A DNA stretch of 64,000 nt from an uncultured Clostridia bacterium. GTDB taxonomy: Bacteria > Bacillota > Clostridia > UBA1381. The stretch lies in assembly GCA_944392335.1 (NCBI GenBank), contig CALXWJ010000077.1, forward strand, positions 55,298-119,297. Direction: 5' to 3'. The notes under the pieces were generated by a model. It searched no databases. It was not told where the DNA came from and was given only the letters and a program-made list of their open reading frames with translations. Shown one piece after another: positions 20,690 to 31,089 of the stretch. Each line of letters opens with the position of its first letter. The first letter of the stretch is position 1. The translations under genes were made by a program, and so were the position numbers.

Positions 20690-21772
20690 TTACATCCTGT
20701 CAAAATTATTGAATACTTTATCCCATAAATTTTTAAAATATTCGGTATTTGATCTTTTTCTTATAAATTCAGAAGCGTTCTTCATATCAACGTCACATGT
20801 GAATTCATTATATGAAATGTTATCCAAATCTTTACTGTCACATACATTAATGCCATGTGATCTGTAATATTTATACATTACTCCTTCCGAGTTCAAATAT
20901 AATTTTTTTTGCATATACAATAATGGATTTATATTGCCCAAACCAATCTGCCTTTTTGTATCAAAAACCGCTATATCTATACTATTTAGCATTTTCATAT
21001 ATTTGTCAAAAGCCATCATTTCGGTTATCACTGTAGCTTTTGAACCCAAACGCCTCTCAGCATAAGCTTTTACATATTCCCCATAACTGTTATTTCCATA
21101 GCTCAATGGGATATATATATGAATATTCTCATTTTTAAATCTCGATACACTGTCAATTATTTTCACATGATTTAATACCGGATTGCTTTGATGTCCGATC
21201 AAAATATTTATTGTTTTATTTTCAATCAACTTATTTTGAATACTTGATACTTCCGGATCCGATTTATACAGCTTATCCTCCGCGCTTATAACATAAGGGG
21301 CATAAAAGGTCTTAGCCTTGCTGCCATATTTATCTTTAAAATAATCTATATCCGGCTCAAAAATACCGACAAAATAACCTATTCTTTTTTTTAACGCTGT
21401 ATCTATGTATTTTTTTACCTTACCGAATATCCCTCTGTTATAAATATCCTCATAAAGATCCATTCCCCAAGCAATCCAAACAATCTTTTTCATAAGCTTT
21501 TTATTCAGCAATAACTGTAGTTTAGTTATCGTACCAATGCACATTGAGTGAAAAAAGACTATATCATATTTTTTTATCATTTTCATTACCGCACTAAAAT
21601 TGCGATTTTCCATATTACATATATTTGATTCTTGATATACAAATGGCTCCGGGCTTGGGTCATATATACAAAAATAATGATCATCTTTTTCATATTCTTT
21701 ATTGATAAATTTTATATAACTGTATATAACCTTGTGATTTCCGCCGTTCATAACATGTAAAATAGTTCCCAT
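20690..21772 (-). CDS. 4-acetamido-sugar transferase, GT56 (WecF-like)
   Basis: This protein of 360 residues has the WecF layout: 'HVMNGGNHKV' start, 'VWIAWGMDLYE' (compare WecF 'WHIWGADLYE'), 'NILIGHQSNPVLNH', 'IYIPLSYGNNSYGEYV' and 'QQ/RQIGLGN'. WecF transfers Fuc4NAc from dTDP-Fuc4NAc to lipid-linked sugar. This fits the rmlAB/aminotransferase/acetyltransferase branch encoded next door, so it probably adds that dTDP-sugar. It acts at the cytoplasmic membrane face. Confidence 0.8.
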   Translation of the reverse strand: MGTILHVMNGGNHKVIYSYIKFINKEYEKDDHYFCIYDPSPEPFVYQESNICNMENRNFSAVMKMIKKYDIVFFHSMCIGTITKLQLLLNKKLMKKIVWIAWGMDLYEDIYNRGIFGKVKKYIDTALKKRIGYFVGIFEPDIDYFKDKYGSKAKTFYAPYVISAEDKLYKSDPEVSSIQNKLIENKTINILIGHQSNPVLNHVKIIDSVSRFKNENIHIYIPLSYGNNSYGEYVKAYAERRLGSKATVITEMMAFDKYMKMLNSIDIAVFDTKRQIGLGNINPLLYMQKKLYLNSEGVMYKYYRSHGINVCDSKDLDNISYNEFTCDVDMKNASEFIRKRSNTEYFKNLWDKVFNNFDRM

Positions 21773-21806
21773 TAAATCTTCTCCTCAATGATTTTTCATG
21801 TATTTT

Positions 21807-22847
21807 CTACTGCCAAAAAAACATATACGGTGTAATACCATTTTTAAATGTATTCAGCAGTAATATTAATAACACTACAAACGTCATCATCTTTCTTGTT
21901 TTTGGGTTGTCTTCCTCCATCGTTGCTAACGGAACCAATATTATATTAAAAATCGAAAAATACATACTTATTCTGAACATCTCCGCTATGAATGAAGAAT
22001 ACAGCTGGAATATAACCCCCATGAACGCCAGGTTATAAAGTATGATTGCATCCTTATTGTTTCGAATAACTTTTTTGTAATAAAACAAATTATATATAAA
22101 AATCGCAACCTGTATTATAAATCCCGTCATACTTAAAGTATTCGCTTCTCCCGATGTATACCCTTGATACCGCTCCGATTGAAGAGTATCTGCCAAAAAA
22201 GAAAGCAATTGTTCTCTAAACGCGTAAAAAACAACCAGCATTACTATTGCAGCCACAAAATGATACTTTCCTAATTTAACATTGGCTATAGGGTACATCA
22301 AAAGGAAAATTAACGCGCTTTGATGATACAGACTTGCCAATATTACCATCAATATAAACGGAATGGCTTTTCTTTCTTTTAAAAAATGAAATGAGAACAC
22401 TATGATCGCTATAGCTATTATCTGTCTTAGACCGGTAAAACCGAACGAATAATAACCCAAAGAAACAAACATAACAATGCTCAGTAACGGTATTTTTGAT
22501 TCTCTGTAAATTAACCATGTAATCGAACCAATATATAATGCCGATATTATCGCGACCCACCATTGCTCATTCTCAAAAACCTGACTTACTAACCATCCCG
22601 TAACATAGTATGTAGGGTCCTTAAAGTCCGGCGTTGTGTACAGCTTGATTATTTCATCAAAGCTGTAGTAGCTATATAATTCGTAGCTGTTCAAATAGCC
22701 GATCAAATCAGTTCCTATTAATCTATGCCTAAGCGCCGACTCCAAAAAAAGTATGAGCATGGAGCAAATAATAAACGATCTTCTTCCCCGATTGTCTGTT
22801 TTAAACAAAAAGCTAATGAATACAATAAACAAAACTGACAGTTCCAT
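21807..22847 (-). CDS. EpsG-like polysaccharide polymerase (Wzy role)
   Basis: This polytopic membrane protein of 346 residues has about ten hydrophobic segments. It carries the EpsG-family pattern 'RHRLIGTDLIGYLN', 'GYYSFGFTGLRQIIAIAI' and 'ASLYHQSALIFL', whose conserved RQ and HxS residues are typical. In a Wzx/Wzy system this would be the polymerase joining repeat units outside the membrane. It is the only polymerase candidate in the cluster. Confidence 0.85.
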   Translation of the reverse strand: MELSVLFIVFISFLFKTDNRGRRSFIICSMLILFLESALRHRLIGTDLIGYLNSYELYSYYSFDEIIKLYTTPDFKDPTYYVTGWLVSQVFENEQWWVAIISALYIGSITWLIYRESKIPLLSIVMFVSLGYYSFGFTGLRQIIAIAIIVFSFHFLKERKAIPFILMVILASLYHQSALIFLLMYPIANVKLGKYHFVAAIVMLVVFYAFREQLLSFLADTLQSERYQGYTSGEANTLSMTGFIIQVAIFIYNLFYYKKVIRNNKDAIILYNLAFMGVIFQLYSSFIAEMFRISMYFSIFNIILVPLATMEEDNPKTRKMMTFVVLLILLLNTFKNGITPYMFFWQ

Positions 22848-22864
22848 AATTCACCTTATATACC

Positions 22865-24082
22865 TTATCTTTTATCATCTATGATTTCTCTGTAAAGAAT
22901 CTGAGTTTCTCTTATCAGCTTATTCTTATCAAAATTTTCTTCCGCGAAGGACCTGCATTTTTCTGAATAATAATTTTTCGTATTTGACTTTATAAGCTTT
23001 ACAGCTTTAAATAAAGCTGATACATTACCGCACTCAACCGCATAGCCGCAGCCTTCTCCTATAAGCTCCGGCAAAGCCGTTGCGTCATACACCACCGCAG
23101 GCGTTCCGCATGCCATAGCTTCCGCAACCACCTTTCCGAACGTATCCTCCCTCGATAAATGCACATATACATCAGCCGATGAATATATATTTGCCAATTC
23201 ATCCGTTCCGTCCACATAATCTATCCAAATCACATTTTCGGGCAGCAAGTCCTTATTTACCCCGCTTCCCACAATAACTATCTGCATTGTTTTGTCTGTA
23301 AGCTTTGATAATTTTACAGCATCCTTAAATTTATCGCTGTTTTCATTCCAGCCCGCGCTTACGGTTAATATTGTGAACTTATCTTCAGAGATGCCGTATT
23401 TCTTTCTTACATTTTCACGGCGCGGATAAAAAGTATTTAAATTGATCCAATTATATATTCTTTTTACAATATTCGCGTTTTTCAAAAAAGATTGCCTTGC
23501 CTGGTCGGTTATCCAGTCGGAAACTCCGACCACTGCCAGCCTTGGTATCGCGTTAAAAAGCTTATTTTTGTCCGACCACATTTTTGATGTACGGTCAAAA
23601 AACCAACTCGGTATATCCTTTTTTAATCTTATGCAATGGCTGCATCCCGTTTTCCATTTGTAACATCCATCCGCCGTATAGTGTGTGCACTTGCCGGTGA
23701 AAAACCAACAGTCATGAAGCGTTATTACCGTCGCTATATCTTTTTTTGCAAGATATTTTAAAAGCATCGGTAAATTTATATAGTTTGCATGAAGGTTTCT
23801 TAAATGCACAACATCCGGATTGATACTGTCTATATATTTTAATAACCGTTTTGTCGCATTGACAGAGTAATACCCCTGAAGACCAAATATTCTTGAACAT
23901 AATGCATGGATTTTTGTATCGAAATCTGTTCCTATTTTATATGTATACTCGGCATTGGAATACCCTGCACTGTAAGCCGTATATACTTCATTCCCATGTT
24001 TCCGTAATTCATCCGATAATTCCATACAGGTACGCCCGGTGCTCGCCGTTTCGTATACAGCATTAATTTGAATTATTTTCAT
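22865..24082 (-). CDS. Glycosyltransferase, GT4 family
   Basis: A GT-B transferase of 405 residues. It starts 'MKIIQINAVYETASTGRT'. Cys-rich 'GKCTHYTADGCYKWKTGCSHC' at about 150-170 is typical of one EPS GT4 subgroup. The C-terminal donor site has 'VHLSREDTFGKVVAEAMACG' with the EX7E glutamates. It overlaps the upstream transferase gene by 20 bp. Donor and acceptor cannot be assigned. Confidence 0.88.
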   Translation of the reverse strand: MKIIQINAVYETASTGRTCMELSDELRKHGNEVYTAYSAGYSNAEYTYKIGTDFDTKIHALCSRIFGLQGYYSVNATKRLLKYIDSINPDVVHLRNLHANYINLPMLLKYLAKKDIATVITLHDCWFFTGKCTHYTADGCYKWKTGCSHCIRLKKDIPSWFFDRTSKMWSDKNKLFNAIPRLAVVGVSDWITDQARQSFLKNANIVKRIYNWINLNTFYPRRENVRKKYGISEDKFTILTVSAGWNENSDKFKDAVKLSKLTDKTMQIVIVGSGVNKDLLPENVIWIDYVDGTDELANIYSSADVYVHLSREDTFGKVVAEAMACGTPAVVYDATALPELIGEGCGYAVECGNVSALFKAVKLIKSNTKNYYSEKCRSFAEENFDKNKLIRETQILYREIIDDKR

Positions 24083-25361
24083 TTACTAACCTCTCAAGAT
24101 CCTTCATTAACCCATTCTGTATTTCTTTGATATTATGATTGCGTTTACCGCACTCCCATGCTTTTTCTCCATACTGTGCTATCAAATCAGGATGCTCTAT
24201 TAACATCATAAGCTTATCCTCAATTTCATTTTTACTTGTAGCAACAACGGCAGCATCATTTTTCATGAGATAATCGATAGATGCCACATCAGCCGGTCCT
24301 GCAGCCAAAATACATTTAGCCATAGCCAAATAATCAACTATTTTTGTCGAAAATGACTGTCTAACCAAACTTTTCTCTTTTTTCTCAAATGATTCTACAT
24401 GTATAAGAACATCTGCTTCATTCTGAATACACGGAATCTTATCCGATGATACATTTCCCATAAAATCCGATATATTATCACATTCTAACGCTTGCCTTAT
24501 CTTCTTTGTTATAGGTGTAGCTGAATAAATTTGCAGCTGAGCTTTGATCTCGTTTTTATTTATTTTCTTCAAAACATCAACTATAAGAGCTAACGTCTTC
24601 CATCTCCCATTTCCTATGTTTCCCGTATACCTAAGCTGAAGCACCGTATTAATGCTATGATTTATTTTTATTCCTTTTTCAAATACAGCTCCCTTAGTCA
24701 AAACGGTTAGCGCCTTTTTAAATTTCTTTTCATAATCCTGTTTCTGCAAATCTGATATTACATACATTTTGGATGACAATTTGAACACTTTTCTCATTTT
24801 TCTTCTGCTAAATATCTTTGAAATCCACAAAACGGGATTAGCGGAGAATTTGCACCATGAATAATTGTCATCCCACGCATAAAGCACCAACTTTGCATTA
24901 CTATTCATTTTTGTATATAATATTAAGTCATTTACCTCCGTATCAGAGCAAAACAACGTAAATATAATCTCTGGGTCTACTTCTTTTATAAATTCTTTGA
25001 TACCACATTTTCTCCACGATGTAAACTTCCAAACAACATTCTTCGCTATACGTAAAACATCTGATGAATGTTTCTTAGCAAAACCCTCAAGTCTTGAATT
25101 CTTTATTCTGTCATCTGACGAGTCAGTATCAGCTTTAGTTATTTTATTTGCTATGTAATCTCGACTAATAATGGATTTAATTAAACCAATCTCTGAAACA
25201 ACCAAAGCCTCTCGTATATATTTGAAATCAGGAAAACCGCTCCTTGTATATATACTAAATAGTTCAACACCATCCAATCCTGCCAAAACATTAAGAAAAG
25301 TATTACCTATACTTGTTTGCATGTTTATAGGCGATGCAGAAATCAGCATGACTCTCATCAT
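24063..25361 (-). CDS. Glycosyltransferase, GT-B fold (GT4-like)
   Basis: This protein of 432 residues starts 'MRVMLISASPINMQTSIGNTF', has 'LVLYAWDDNYSW' mid-protein, and a C-terminal half with 'LRYTGNIGNGRWKTLALIVD' and 'STKIVDYLAMAKCILAAGP', as in GT4 enzymes. The start overlaps the CapK-like stop (ATGA). The gene is clearly more AT-rich than capEFG. The sugar transferred is not known. Confidence 0.8.
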   Translation of the reverse strand: MMRVMLISASPINMQTSIGNTFLNVLAGLDGVELFSIYTRSGFPDFKYIREALVVSEIGLIKSIISRDYIANKITKADTDSSDDRIKNSRLEGFAKKHSSDVLRIAKNVVWKFTSWRKCGIKEFIKEVDPEIIFTLFCSDTEVNDLILYTKMNSNAKLVLYAWDDNYSWCKFSANPVLWISKIFSRRKMRKVFKLSSKMYVISDLQKQDYEKKFKKALTVLTKGAVFEKGIKINHSINTVLQLRYTGNIGNGRWKTLALIVDVLKKINKNEIKAQLQIYSATPITKKIRQALECDNISDFMGNVSSDKIPCIQNEADVLIHVESFEKKEKSLVRQSFSTKIVDYLAMAKCILAAGPADVASIDYLMKNDAAVVATSKNEIEDKLMMLIEHPDLIAQYGEKAWECGKRNHNIKEIQNGLMKDLERLVNENNSN

Positions 25362-26731
25362 TTCACCTCAATATTATTTCTTATCATTTGGAATTTTCCG
25401 CTCTTTGCTCTCGGAATTTCGTCAACATGTTTTATTATCGCTCTTGTGTTTTTGCCAAATTTATGTTCAAACTCATTCAATAATAACATATCATATTCCT
25501 TTTTATATATTTTTTTATCTATTTCAAGCAAAATTGTGACCTCATCCATACGATCCTGAACAAGCTGCGCACGTATAATAGCATTTGGTATATTTTTAAA
25601 CAAATTTGAAACATTACCGGAATTTATTTTTGCTCCTTCTGCATTATAGAGAAAATCAAGCTTTCTTCCCTCTATTTTCTTTACAATCGGCTGATTATTG
25701 CCGCAATTGCACACTTCTTCAGTATCTGCAAATATCATCGAATCACCAATTCTGTAACGTATCAAGGGTGTTCCATGTGTAGTAAAACTGGTTACAAGGA
25801 CTTCATTACTATCTGCATTAAACTTTTCAAATACTCCGGTTGATAAATCTATATGCAATACTTGATTTTGACACTCTACCACAAACGGCGCACCCTCGCT
25901 GGACGCATATTGATCATACACTTTACAGTCAAAAACTCGTTCCAATCGTGCTCTGCCTTCAGCAGTCAACGTTTCCGATGTCGGAAATATAGCAACAGGT
26001 TTAAAAGATAATTTAATATTGTGTCGTTCTATATACCCCGCAATATCACACATGGATGTAAAAAATCCATCTAACGCTTGGGGTTTGAATTTATTCAACT
26101 CATCAACATAATATTTCATATTCTCCTCTGTAATATGAAAAGATGAAAATATCATCTGTTTACAGGCAGCATTATATCTCCAAAATATTTTGCATCTTTG
26201 GTTTTGCGGCACTATATGTTTTCCATTGAAAGTTGCACGCCGCATTTTTAAATTCTCAAATCCGACTTTGGATTTAAAATGATCCAGCGTTGCCATACGC
26301 TTCATCATATCTTCTCGTGTCATCAGCACAACCAAAGATTTTCCGGTTGTCCCTCCGGTATGACCTTCAAGAGCATCTTTTTTGTTTACTGTATAAACAT
26401 CTTCTATTGACGATCTCAGCATCTCCTTATCAACAATCGGAAGTTTTTTTAAATCATCTATGTTTTCTATTGAATATATATCTATATCCTTGTAAAGTTC
26501 ATGATAAAAACTACTGTTTTCATACGCATAGCGAACAAATTTAATTAGCTCTTTTCGCTGATACTCACATTTTCTTTCTAATGTCCAATTATCAAAATCT
26601 CTTAAGAACTCACGATGCTCATAATATATTCTCCCAAATCTATTTTTTGTATTTTGATAGCCCTTAACAGAAGTCATAATATGTTGAAAAAACACAGGTG
26701 AATTATCATAAATATTTTGTAAGACATTCAT
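25358..26731 (-). CDS. CapK / phenylacetate-CoA-ligase-like adenylate-forming enzyme
   Basis: This protein of 457 residues has the adenylate-forming core 'GHTGGTTGKSL' (phosphate loop), 'YDQYASSEGAPFVVEC' (the SSEG adenylate site) and 'LIRYRIGDSMIF' (the R.GD motif), and ends with the PaaK-like small domain holding 'PRAKSGKFQMI'. CapK homologues occur in capsule loci without a settled reaction; activation of a carboxylic acid as AMP or CoA ester is expected from the fold. Its presence with an HpcH/HpaI aldolase, a 2-hydroxyacid dehydrogenase and an acyltransferase suggests an acyl or amide decoration of the polysaccharide. Confidence 0.85.
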   Translation of the reverse strand: MNVLQNIYDNSPVFFQHIMTSVKGYQNTKNRFGRIYYEHREFLRDFDNWTLERKCEYQRKELIKFVRYAYENSSFYHELYKDIDIYSIENIDDLKKLPIVDKEMLRSSIEDVYTVNKKDALEGHTGGTTGKSLVVLMTREDMMKRMATLDHFKSKVGFENLKMRRATFNGKHIVPQNQRCKIFWRYNAACKQMIFSSFHITEENMKYYVDELNKFKPQALDGFFTSMCDIAGYIERHNIKLSFKPVAIFPTSETLTAEGRARLERVFDCKVYDQYASSEGAPFVVECQNQVLHIDLSTGVFEKFNADSNEVLVTSFTTHGTPLIRYRIGDSMIFADTEEVCNCGNNQPIVKKIEGRKLDFLYNAEGAKINSGNVSNLFKNIPNAIIRAQLVQDRMDEVTILLEIDKKIYKKEYDMLLLNEFEHKFGKNTRAIIKHVDEIPRAKSGKFQMIRNNIEVK

Positions 26732-26732
26732 T

Positions 26733-27707
26733 TTACAAATTCTCCTTATACCAATCTACCGCCAATTCAATTCCTTTGGCAAAATCGTAATCCGGATCAT
26801 AACCCAGCATATGTCTTGCCTTTGAAATATCAGCGTTACTATGCTTAATGTCACCTGCCCTATCCGGTCCGTAATTCGGTTCAATATCCTTATCCAGCAG
26901 TTCACAAAGCTTTTTGTATATATCTATCAGATATTCTCTTCCGCCGTACGCTACGTTGAACACCTCGCCCGTCACATCCGAACCGGACGCCATTGCTTTT
27001 AAATTAGCCTCTATAACATTTTCGATATATGTAAAATCACGCGACTGTTTCCCGTCTCCGTTTATCGTTGGCGCTTCATTATTTAAAAGCTGCTTTACAA
27101 ATCTCGGTATCACAGCCGCATATGCGCCGTCCGGGTCCTGTCTTCTTCCGAATACATTAAAATACCTGAATCCTACAGTCTGCAATCCATACAGTGTTGA
27201 ATACAGTCTGCCGTATTCCTCATCTGTCTTTTTTGTAAGCGCGTAAGGTGAAAGCACCCTTCCGATACGATCCTCGCGTTTGGGAAGGTTAGGCTCATCT
27301 CCATACACAGACGAACTCGATGCGTAAACAAATTTCTTTACACCGTTCTGTCTTGCGGCTTCCATCATATTTATTGTCCCTTTTATGTTTATTTCTTCAT
27401 ACAAAAGCGGCATTTCAATACTTCTCGGAACACTTCCCCATGCGGCCTGATGTGAAACATAATCTATACCTTCACACGCTTTCATACATGTGTCGAAATC
27501 CCGAATGTCTCCTTCTATCAATTCAAACAGATCGTTATCCATAAACGCGGAAATATTTTCTCTCTTTCCGGTAGAAAAATTGTCAAGGCATCTTACGCTG
27601 TGACCCATTTTCAAAAGCGCCTCACAGATATTCGAGCCTATGAATCCCGCACCGCCTGTTACAAGGAACCTTGTCCCTTCTTTAAATTTTACATCTTTAT
27701 ATCCCAT
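26733..27707 (-). CDS. UDP-HexNAc uronate C4-epimerase (TviC/WbpP/VipB family)
   Basis: Start ATG 27707 has GGAG 8 bases upstream and abuts the stop of the dehydrogenase; a longer frame to 27776 would overlap it out of frame without support. This extended SDR has '[17 protein letters not shown]', 'HQAAWGSVPRS' (family signature) and 'SSSSVYGDEPNLPKRE', with catalytic YxxxK 'YALTK'. TviC-type enzymes interconvert UDP-GlcNAc/GalNAc or their uronates. Following a TviB-like dehydrogenase, the probable product is UDP-GalNAcA. Confidence 0.85.
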   Translation of the reverse strand: MGYKDVKFKEGTRFLVTGGAGFIGSNICEALLKMGHSVRCLDNFSTGKRENISAFMDNDLFELIEGDIRDFDTCMKACEGIDYVSHQAAWGSVPRSIEMPLLYEEINIKGTINMMEAARQNGVKKFVYASSSSVYGDEPNLPKREDRIGRVLSPYALTKKTDEEYGRLYSTLYGLQTVGFRYFNVFGRRQDPDGAYAAVIPRFVKQLLNNEAPTINGDGKQSRDFTYIENVIEANLKAMASGSDVTGEVFNVAYGGREYLIDIYKKLCELLDKDIEPNYGPDRAGDIKHSNADISKARHMLGYDPDYDFAKGIELAVDWYKENL

Positions 27708-27708
27708 T

Positions 27709-29031
27709 TTACAGTCTCCAATACAAATATCCCAGATTCTCCATCTCTTTTTTATCAAGCATGCCCTTAACGTCAATTAGGACTTTTTTGCTGTTATCTG
27801 CTGCCTTAAACATGCCGTCTATCATATCTATTCCGTATTTTTTGAACTCACTGTGCGCTACCGCAAATATCACAGCATCCATATCCTTTACAGACTCAAC
27901 CTCTGCGAAATTCACGCCGTATAGTCTTTGTGCCTCCGCGCTGTCAGCCGTAGGATCGCAGATCACCGGATCAATGCCGTACTCATTGAGCTCATGCACT
28001 ATATCAATTACCTTTGTGTTCCTTGTATCGGGGCAATCCTCTTTAAATGTAAAGCCCATTACCGCCACTTTTGCCGATTTTACCGGAGTATCTGCTTTTA
28101 TAAGTTTTTTTACGACATTCTCGGCAACATATTTACCCATATCATCATTTATTCTTCTTCCCGCAAGGATGATCTGCGAATGATAACCAAGCATCTCCGC
28201 TTTATATGTAAGATAATACGGATCAACACCTATACAGTGGCCGCCAACAAGCCCCGGCGAAAACTTAAGGAAATTCCACTTTGTACCCGCTGCCTCAAGC
28301 ACCGCCTTTGTATCTATTCCCATCATATTAAAAATGATCGACAGTTCATTCATGAACGCTATATTAATATCTCTCTGACTGTTCTCTATGACCTTTGCCG
28401 CTTCAGCAACCTTTATGGATTCTGCTCTGTGTACTCCGGCGTCAACTACCAGCTCATACACCTTTGCAACCGTATCAAGCGTTTCTTCATCCATACCCGA
28501 AACTATCTTCTTTATGGTTTCAAGCCTATGCACCTTATCTCCCGGATTGATCCTTTCGGGGGAATATCCCACTTTAAAATCCACTCCGCACTTCAAACCG
28601 CTTTCTCTTTCAAGTATCGGTACGCATACATCCTCAGTTACTCCGGGATACACCGTTGACTCATATACAACTATGGATCCTTTTGTCAGGTTTCTGCCTA
28701 CTGTCTTACTCGCACCTTCAACAGGCGTAAGATCGGGAGTTTTATCGGCATTAACAGGCGTCGGCACAGCCACTATATGGAATTTTGCTTCTCTTAATCT
28801 CGTTTCATCTGAAGTAAAATCCACTTTGGTATCTTTTATTGCATCGTTCCCGACTTCATTTGTCGGATCAATACCGGATCTGTACAGCTTTATTTTTTCA
28901 TTATTGATATCATACCCTATAACATTGACCTTTTTTGCGAACGCAACCGCTATGGGCATACCAACATAGCCTAATCCGACCAACGAAAGTTTTTCTTTCC
29001 CTTCCAGTATTTCTTGATACAAATTTTCCAT
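27709..29031 (-). CDS. UDP-N-acetylhexosamine 6-dehydrogenase (TviB/WbpA-like)
   Basis: This nucleotide-sugar dehydrogenase of 440 residues has '[16 protein letters not shown]' (NAD site), the active-site cysteine C266 in '[12 protein letters not shown]', and the '[15 protein letters not shown]' C-terminal domain. Four-electron oxidation at C6 gives a UDP-HexNAc uronate. Pairing with the TviC-like epimerase supports the N-acetyl substrate over plain UDP-glucose. Confidence 0.9.
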   Translation of the reverse strand: MENLYQEILEGKEKLSLVGLGYVGMPIAVAFAKKVNVIGYDINNEKIKLYRSGIDPTNEVGNDAIKDTKVDFTSDETRLREAKFHIVAVPTPVNADKTPDLTPVEGASKTVGRNLTKGSIVVYESTVYPGVTEDVCVPILERESGLKCGVDFKVGYSPERINPGDKVHRLETIKKIVSGMDEETLDTVAKVYELVVDAGVHRAESIKVAEAAKVIENSQRDINIAFMNELSIIFNMMGIDTKAVLEAAGTKWNFLKFSPGLVGGHCIGVDPYYLTYKAEMLGYHSQIILAGRRINDDMGKYVAENVVKKLIKADTPVKSAKVAVMGFTFKEDCPDTRNTKVIDIVHELNEYGIDPVICDPTADSAEAQRLYGVNFAEVESVKDMDAVIFAVAHSEFKKYGIDMIDGMFKAADNSKKVLIDVKGMLDKKEMENLGYLYWRL

Positions 29032-29063
29032 GATTTTTTCTCCTTATACTTAATATTTAATAT

Positions 29064-30179
29064 TTATATATTCATTATTTTACACATCTGGGAATTTACT
29101 TTATTGACTTCAAACCTGTCTTTGCATAATTTATAACTGTTATATCCCATTTCCGTGATTTTTTCGGGATGTTCAATAAAATACCCCATTTTATCGGCAA
29201 GTGCACCGGGATTTTTCACCGGCACAAGAAACCCGTTGTACCCGTCTGTTACCGTTTCCCGGCATCCCGGCGTATCTGCTGTGATGATCGGCTTTCCCAT
29301 TGCCATTGCCTCAAGCACGGTACGCGGCGTCCCTTCACGGTATGAAGGCAGCACAAACACCGATGTCATATTATAATACGGTCTTACGTCATCTGTCTCT
29401 CCAAAATATTCAATTATTCCATTCTTGATATACGGTTCAAATTCTTCCTTCGGCAAAGAATCCTGCATTTGCTCAACAGCGCCTAAATACATAAGCCTGA
29501 CCTTGTCCGCATACCTTTTCTTTATGATCGCGCATGCCTCAAGGTATTCCCTCACGCCTTTGCTTTTAAGCGCGCGTGACAACATGAAAAATGTGCATTT
29601 ATCAGGATATACCCTATCGGAAAACCGGTCCATATTAACCCCTGAACCTGATACGACATTACACCTTTCGGGCCGCGTCAGCTTATATTTAATAAAATCT
29701 TCCAGATCATCCTTATTCTGAAATATAACATTGTCTGCACAGCTTAACCCTATCTTGTATAAAATGCGCATGATAACATTCACAGCCCTTGCTTTTGCTG
29801 TTTTTGCAGTAAATGCATATCCCGCTCCCGTTATCATAGCGTTGATATTTTTTATTCCGGCAAGCTTTGCTGCAATAGAGCCGTATATAACAGGCTTTGA
29901 TGTGTAGCTGAGTATAACGTCCGGTCTTTCTTCTTTAAAAAATTTTCTCAGATCTGCTATATACTTTAGGTCTGCAAACGGATTTAAACCGTTTTTATTC
30001 ATTTTTATCTCTTTAAAGCGGACTCCCAATGCCAATATCTTATCTAAATTATCAGTATTAGGCCCTATTACCGTTACAGCATACCCCTCAGCCTTTATTT
30101 TCTTCAGCAGATCACCGCGAAAATTATATACTGTACGATTTTTGGGTGACAGCATGATAAATTTTTTAGACTTTTCCAT
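29064..30179 (-). CDS. Glycosyltransferase, GT4 (PglA/WbpH-like)
   Basis: A protein of 371 residues starting 'FIMLSPKNRTVYNFRGDLL', with 'YTSKPVIYGSIAAKLAGIK', 'NAMITGAGYAF', and the C-terminal donor site 'VFVLPSYREGTPRTVLEAMAMG' (EX7E, shown in part). This subgroup often adds the second sugar to the lipid-linked starter. It overlaps the upstream dehydrogenase gene by 14 bp. Confidence 0.88.
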   Translation of the reverse strand: MEKSKKFIMLSPKNRTVYNFRGDLLKKIKAEGYAVTVIGPNTDNLDKILALGVRFKEIKMNKNGLNPFADLKYIADLRKFFKEERPDVILSYTSKPVIYGSIAAKLAGIKNINAMITGAGYAFTAKTAKARAVNVIMRILYKIGLSCADNVIFQNKDDLEDFIKYKLTRPERCNVVSGSGVNMDRFSDRVYPDKCTFFMLSRALKSKGVREYLEACAIIKKRYADKVRLMYLGAVEQMQDSLPKEEFEPYIKNGIIEYFGETDDVRPYYNMTSVFVLPSYREGTPRTVLEAMAMGKPIITADTPGCRETVTDGYNGFLVPVKNPGALADKMGYFIEHPEKITEMGYNSYKLCKDRFEVNKVNSQMCKIMNI

Positions 30180-31089
30180 CGGAATTTAACCACACTTTCA
30201 AATTATTTATTATCACATCAAACATGCGCTTATGATTTGAGTCTCCGACAAATGAGTTGTGAGGAGTTACTATAACATTGTCCATTTCCCAAAGGGGACT
30301 TGATTTGGCAAGGGGTTCTTCCTCAAATACATCAAGTGCCGCGCCTCCGATTTTATTTCCTTTTAATGCAGCTGTAAGCTCTGCCTCATCTATAACCTTT
30401 CCCCTGGATATGTTTATCACCACAGCATCATTTTTCATAAGCTCAAAACATTGCGCGTCTATCAGATGATATGTTTCTTCTGTAAGCGGCAGGGTCAAAA
30501 CAAGCACATCCGTCTTGTCCAAAGTCTCTTTCAAATGCGAAGCATGTATAAACTCGTCATAATAATTTTCTTTGGGTTTTAACAGATCAATACCTACAAT
30601 ATGCACGCCGAAGGCTTTGAAGCGCTTTGCCGCCTCTGTGCCTATGCTTCCGCAGCCTGCTATTGTTACGGTTTTCCCGTAAAGCTCCGAAATTCCTCGC
30701 TGCTTTACCCATTTCTTATCGGCTTGATTATTATAGAACACTTTGCTTTGTTTATACAATTCAAGCGTTTTAAGTACTGCCCATTCCGCCATCGGAATAC
30801 TGTAAACACCGCGGGCGTTATGTATTTCTATTCCATGAATCTTTATGTATTCCATAGGGACTCTGTCATAGCCTGCGCTTGTCAGCTGTATGTACTTCAA
30901 CCGGCTGAAGGCTTCTATATTATTATACAGAAACAACCCGTTGCAGACAACAGCATCATATTTTCCGGGATTTTCAACTTTTTCGGTTTCATATTGGATA
31001 AAATCTACATCAAAACCCATTGTACCAATCAATCGTATATTATCTTTACTATAATTCAGCGCTCCTGTCAGCAATATGTTATGAGACAA
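30166..31089 (-). CDS. D-2-hydroxyacid dehydrogenase family oxidoreductase
   Basis: This protein of 307 residues has the NAD-binding 'VTIAGCGSIGTEAAKRF', catalytic Arg in 'INISRGKVIDEAEL', Glu in 'ALDVFEEEPL' and His in 'VIVTPHNSF', so it appears active. The family reduces 2-oxo acids to 2-hydroxy acids. Such a gene is unusual in a polysaccharide operon. The likely partner is the pyruvate-type aldolase two genes upstream, whose products are 2-oxo acids. It overlaps the acyltransferase gene by 11 bp. Confidence 0.85.
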   Translation of the reverse strand: MSHNILLTGALNYSKDNIRLIGTMGFDVDFIQYETEKVENPGKYDAVVCNGLFLYNNIEAFSRLKYIQLTSAGYDRVPMEYIKIHGIEIHNARGVYSIPMAEWAVLKTLELYKQSKVFYNNQADKKWVKQRGISELYGKTVTIAGCGSIGTEAAKRFKAFGVHIVGIDLLKPKENYYDEFIHASHLKETLDKTDVLVLTLPLTEETYHLIDAQCFELMKNDAVVINISRGKVIDEAELTAALKGNKIGGAALDVFEEEPLAKSSPLWEMDNVIVTPHNSFVGDSNHKRMFDVIINNLKVWLNSDGKV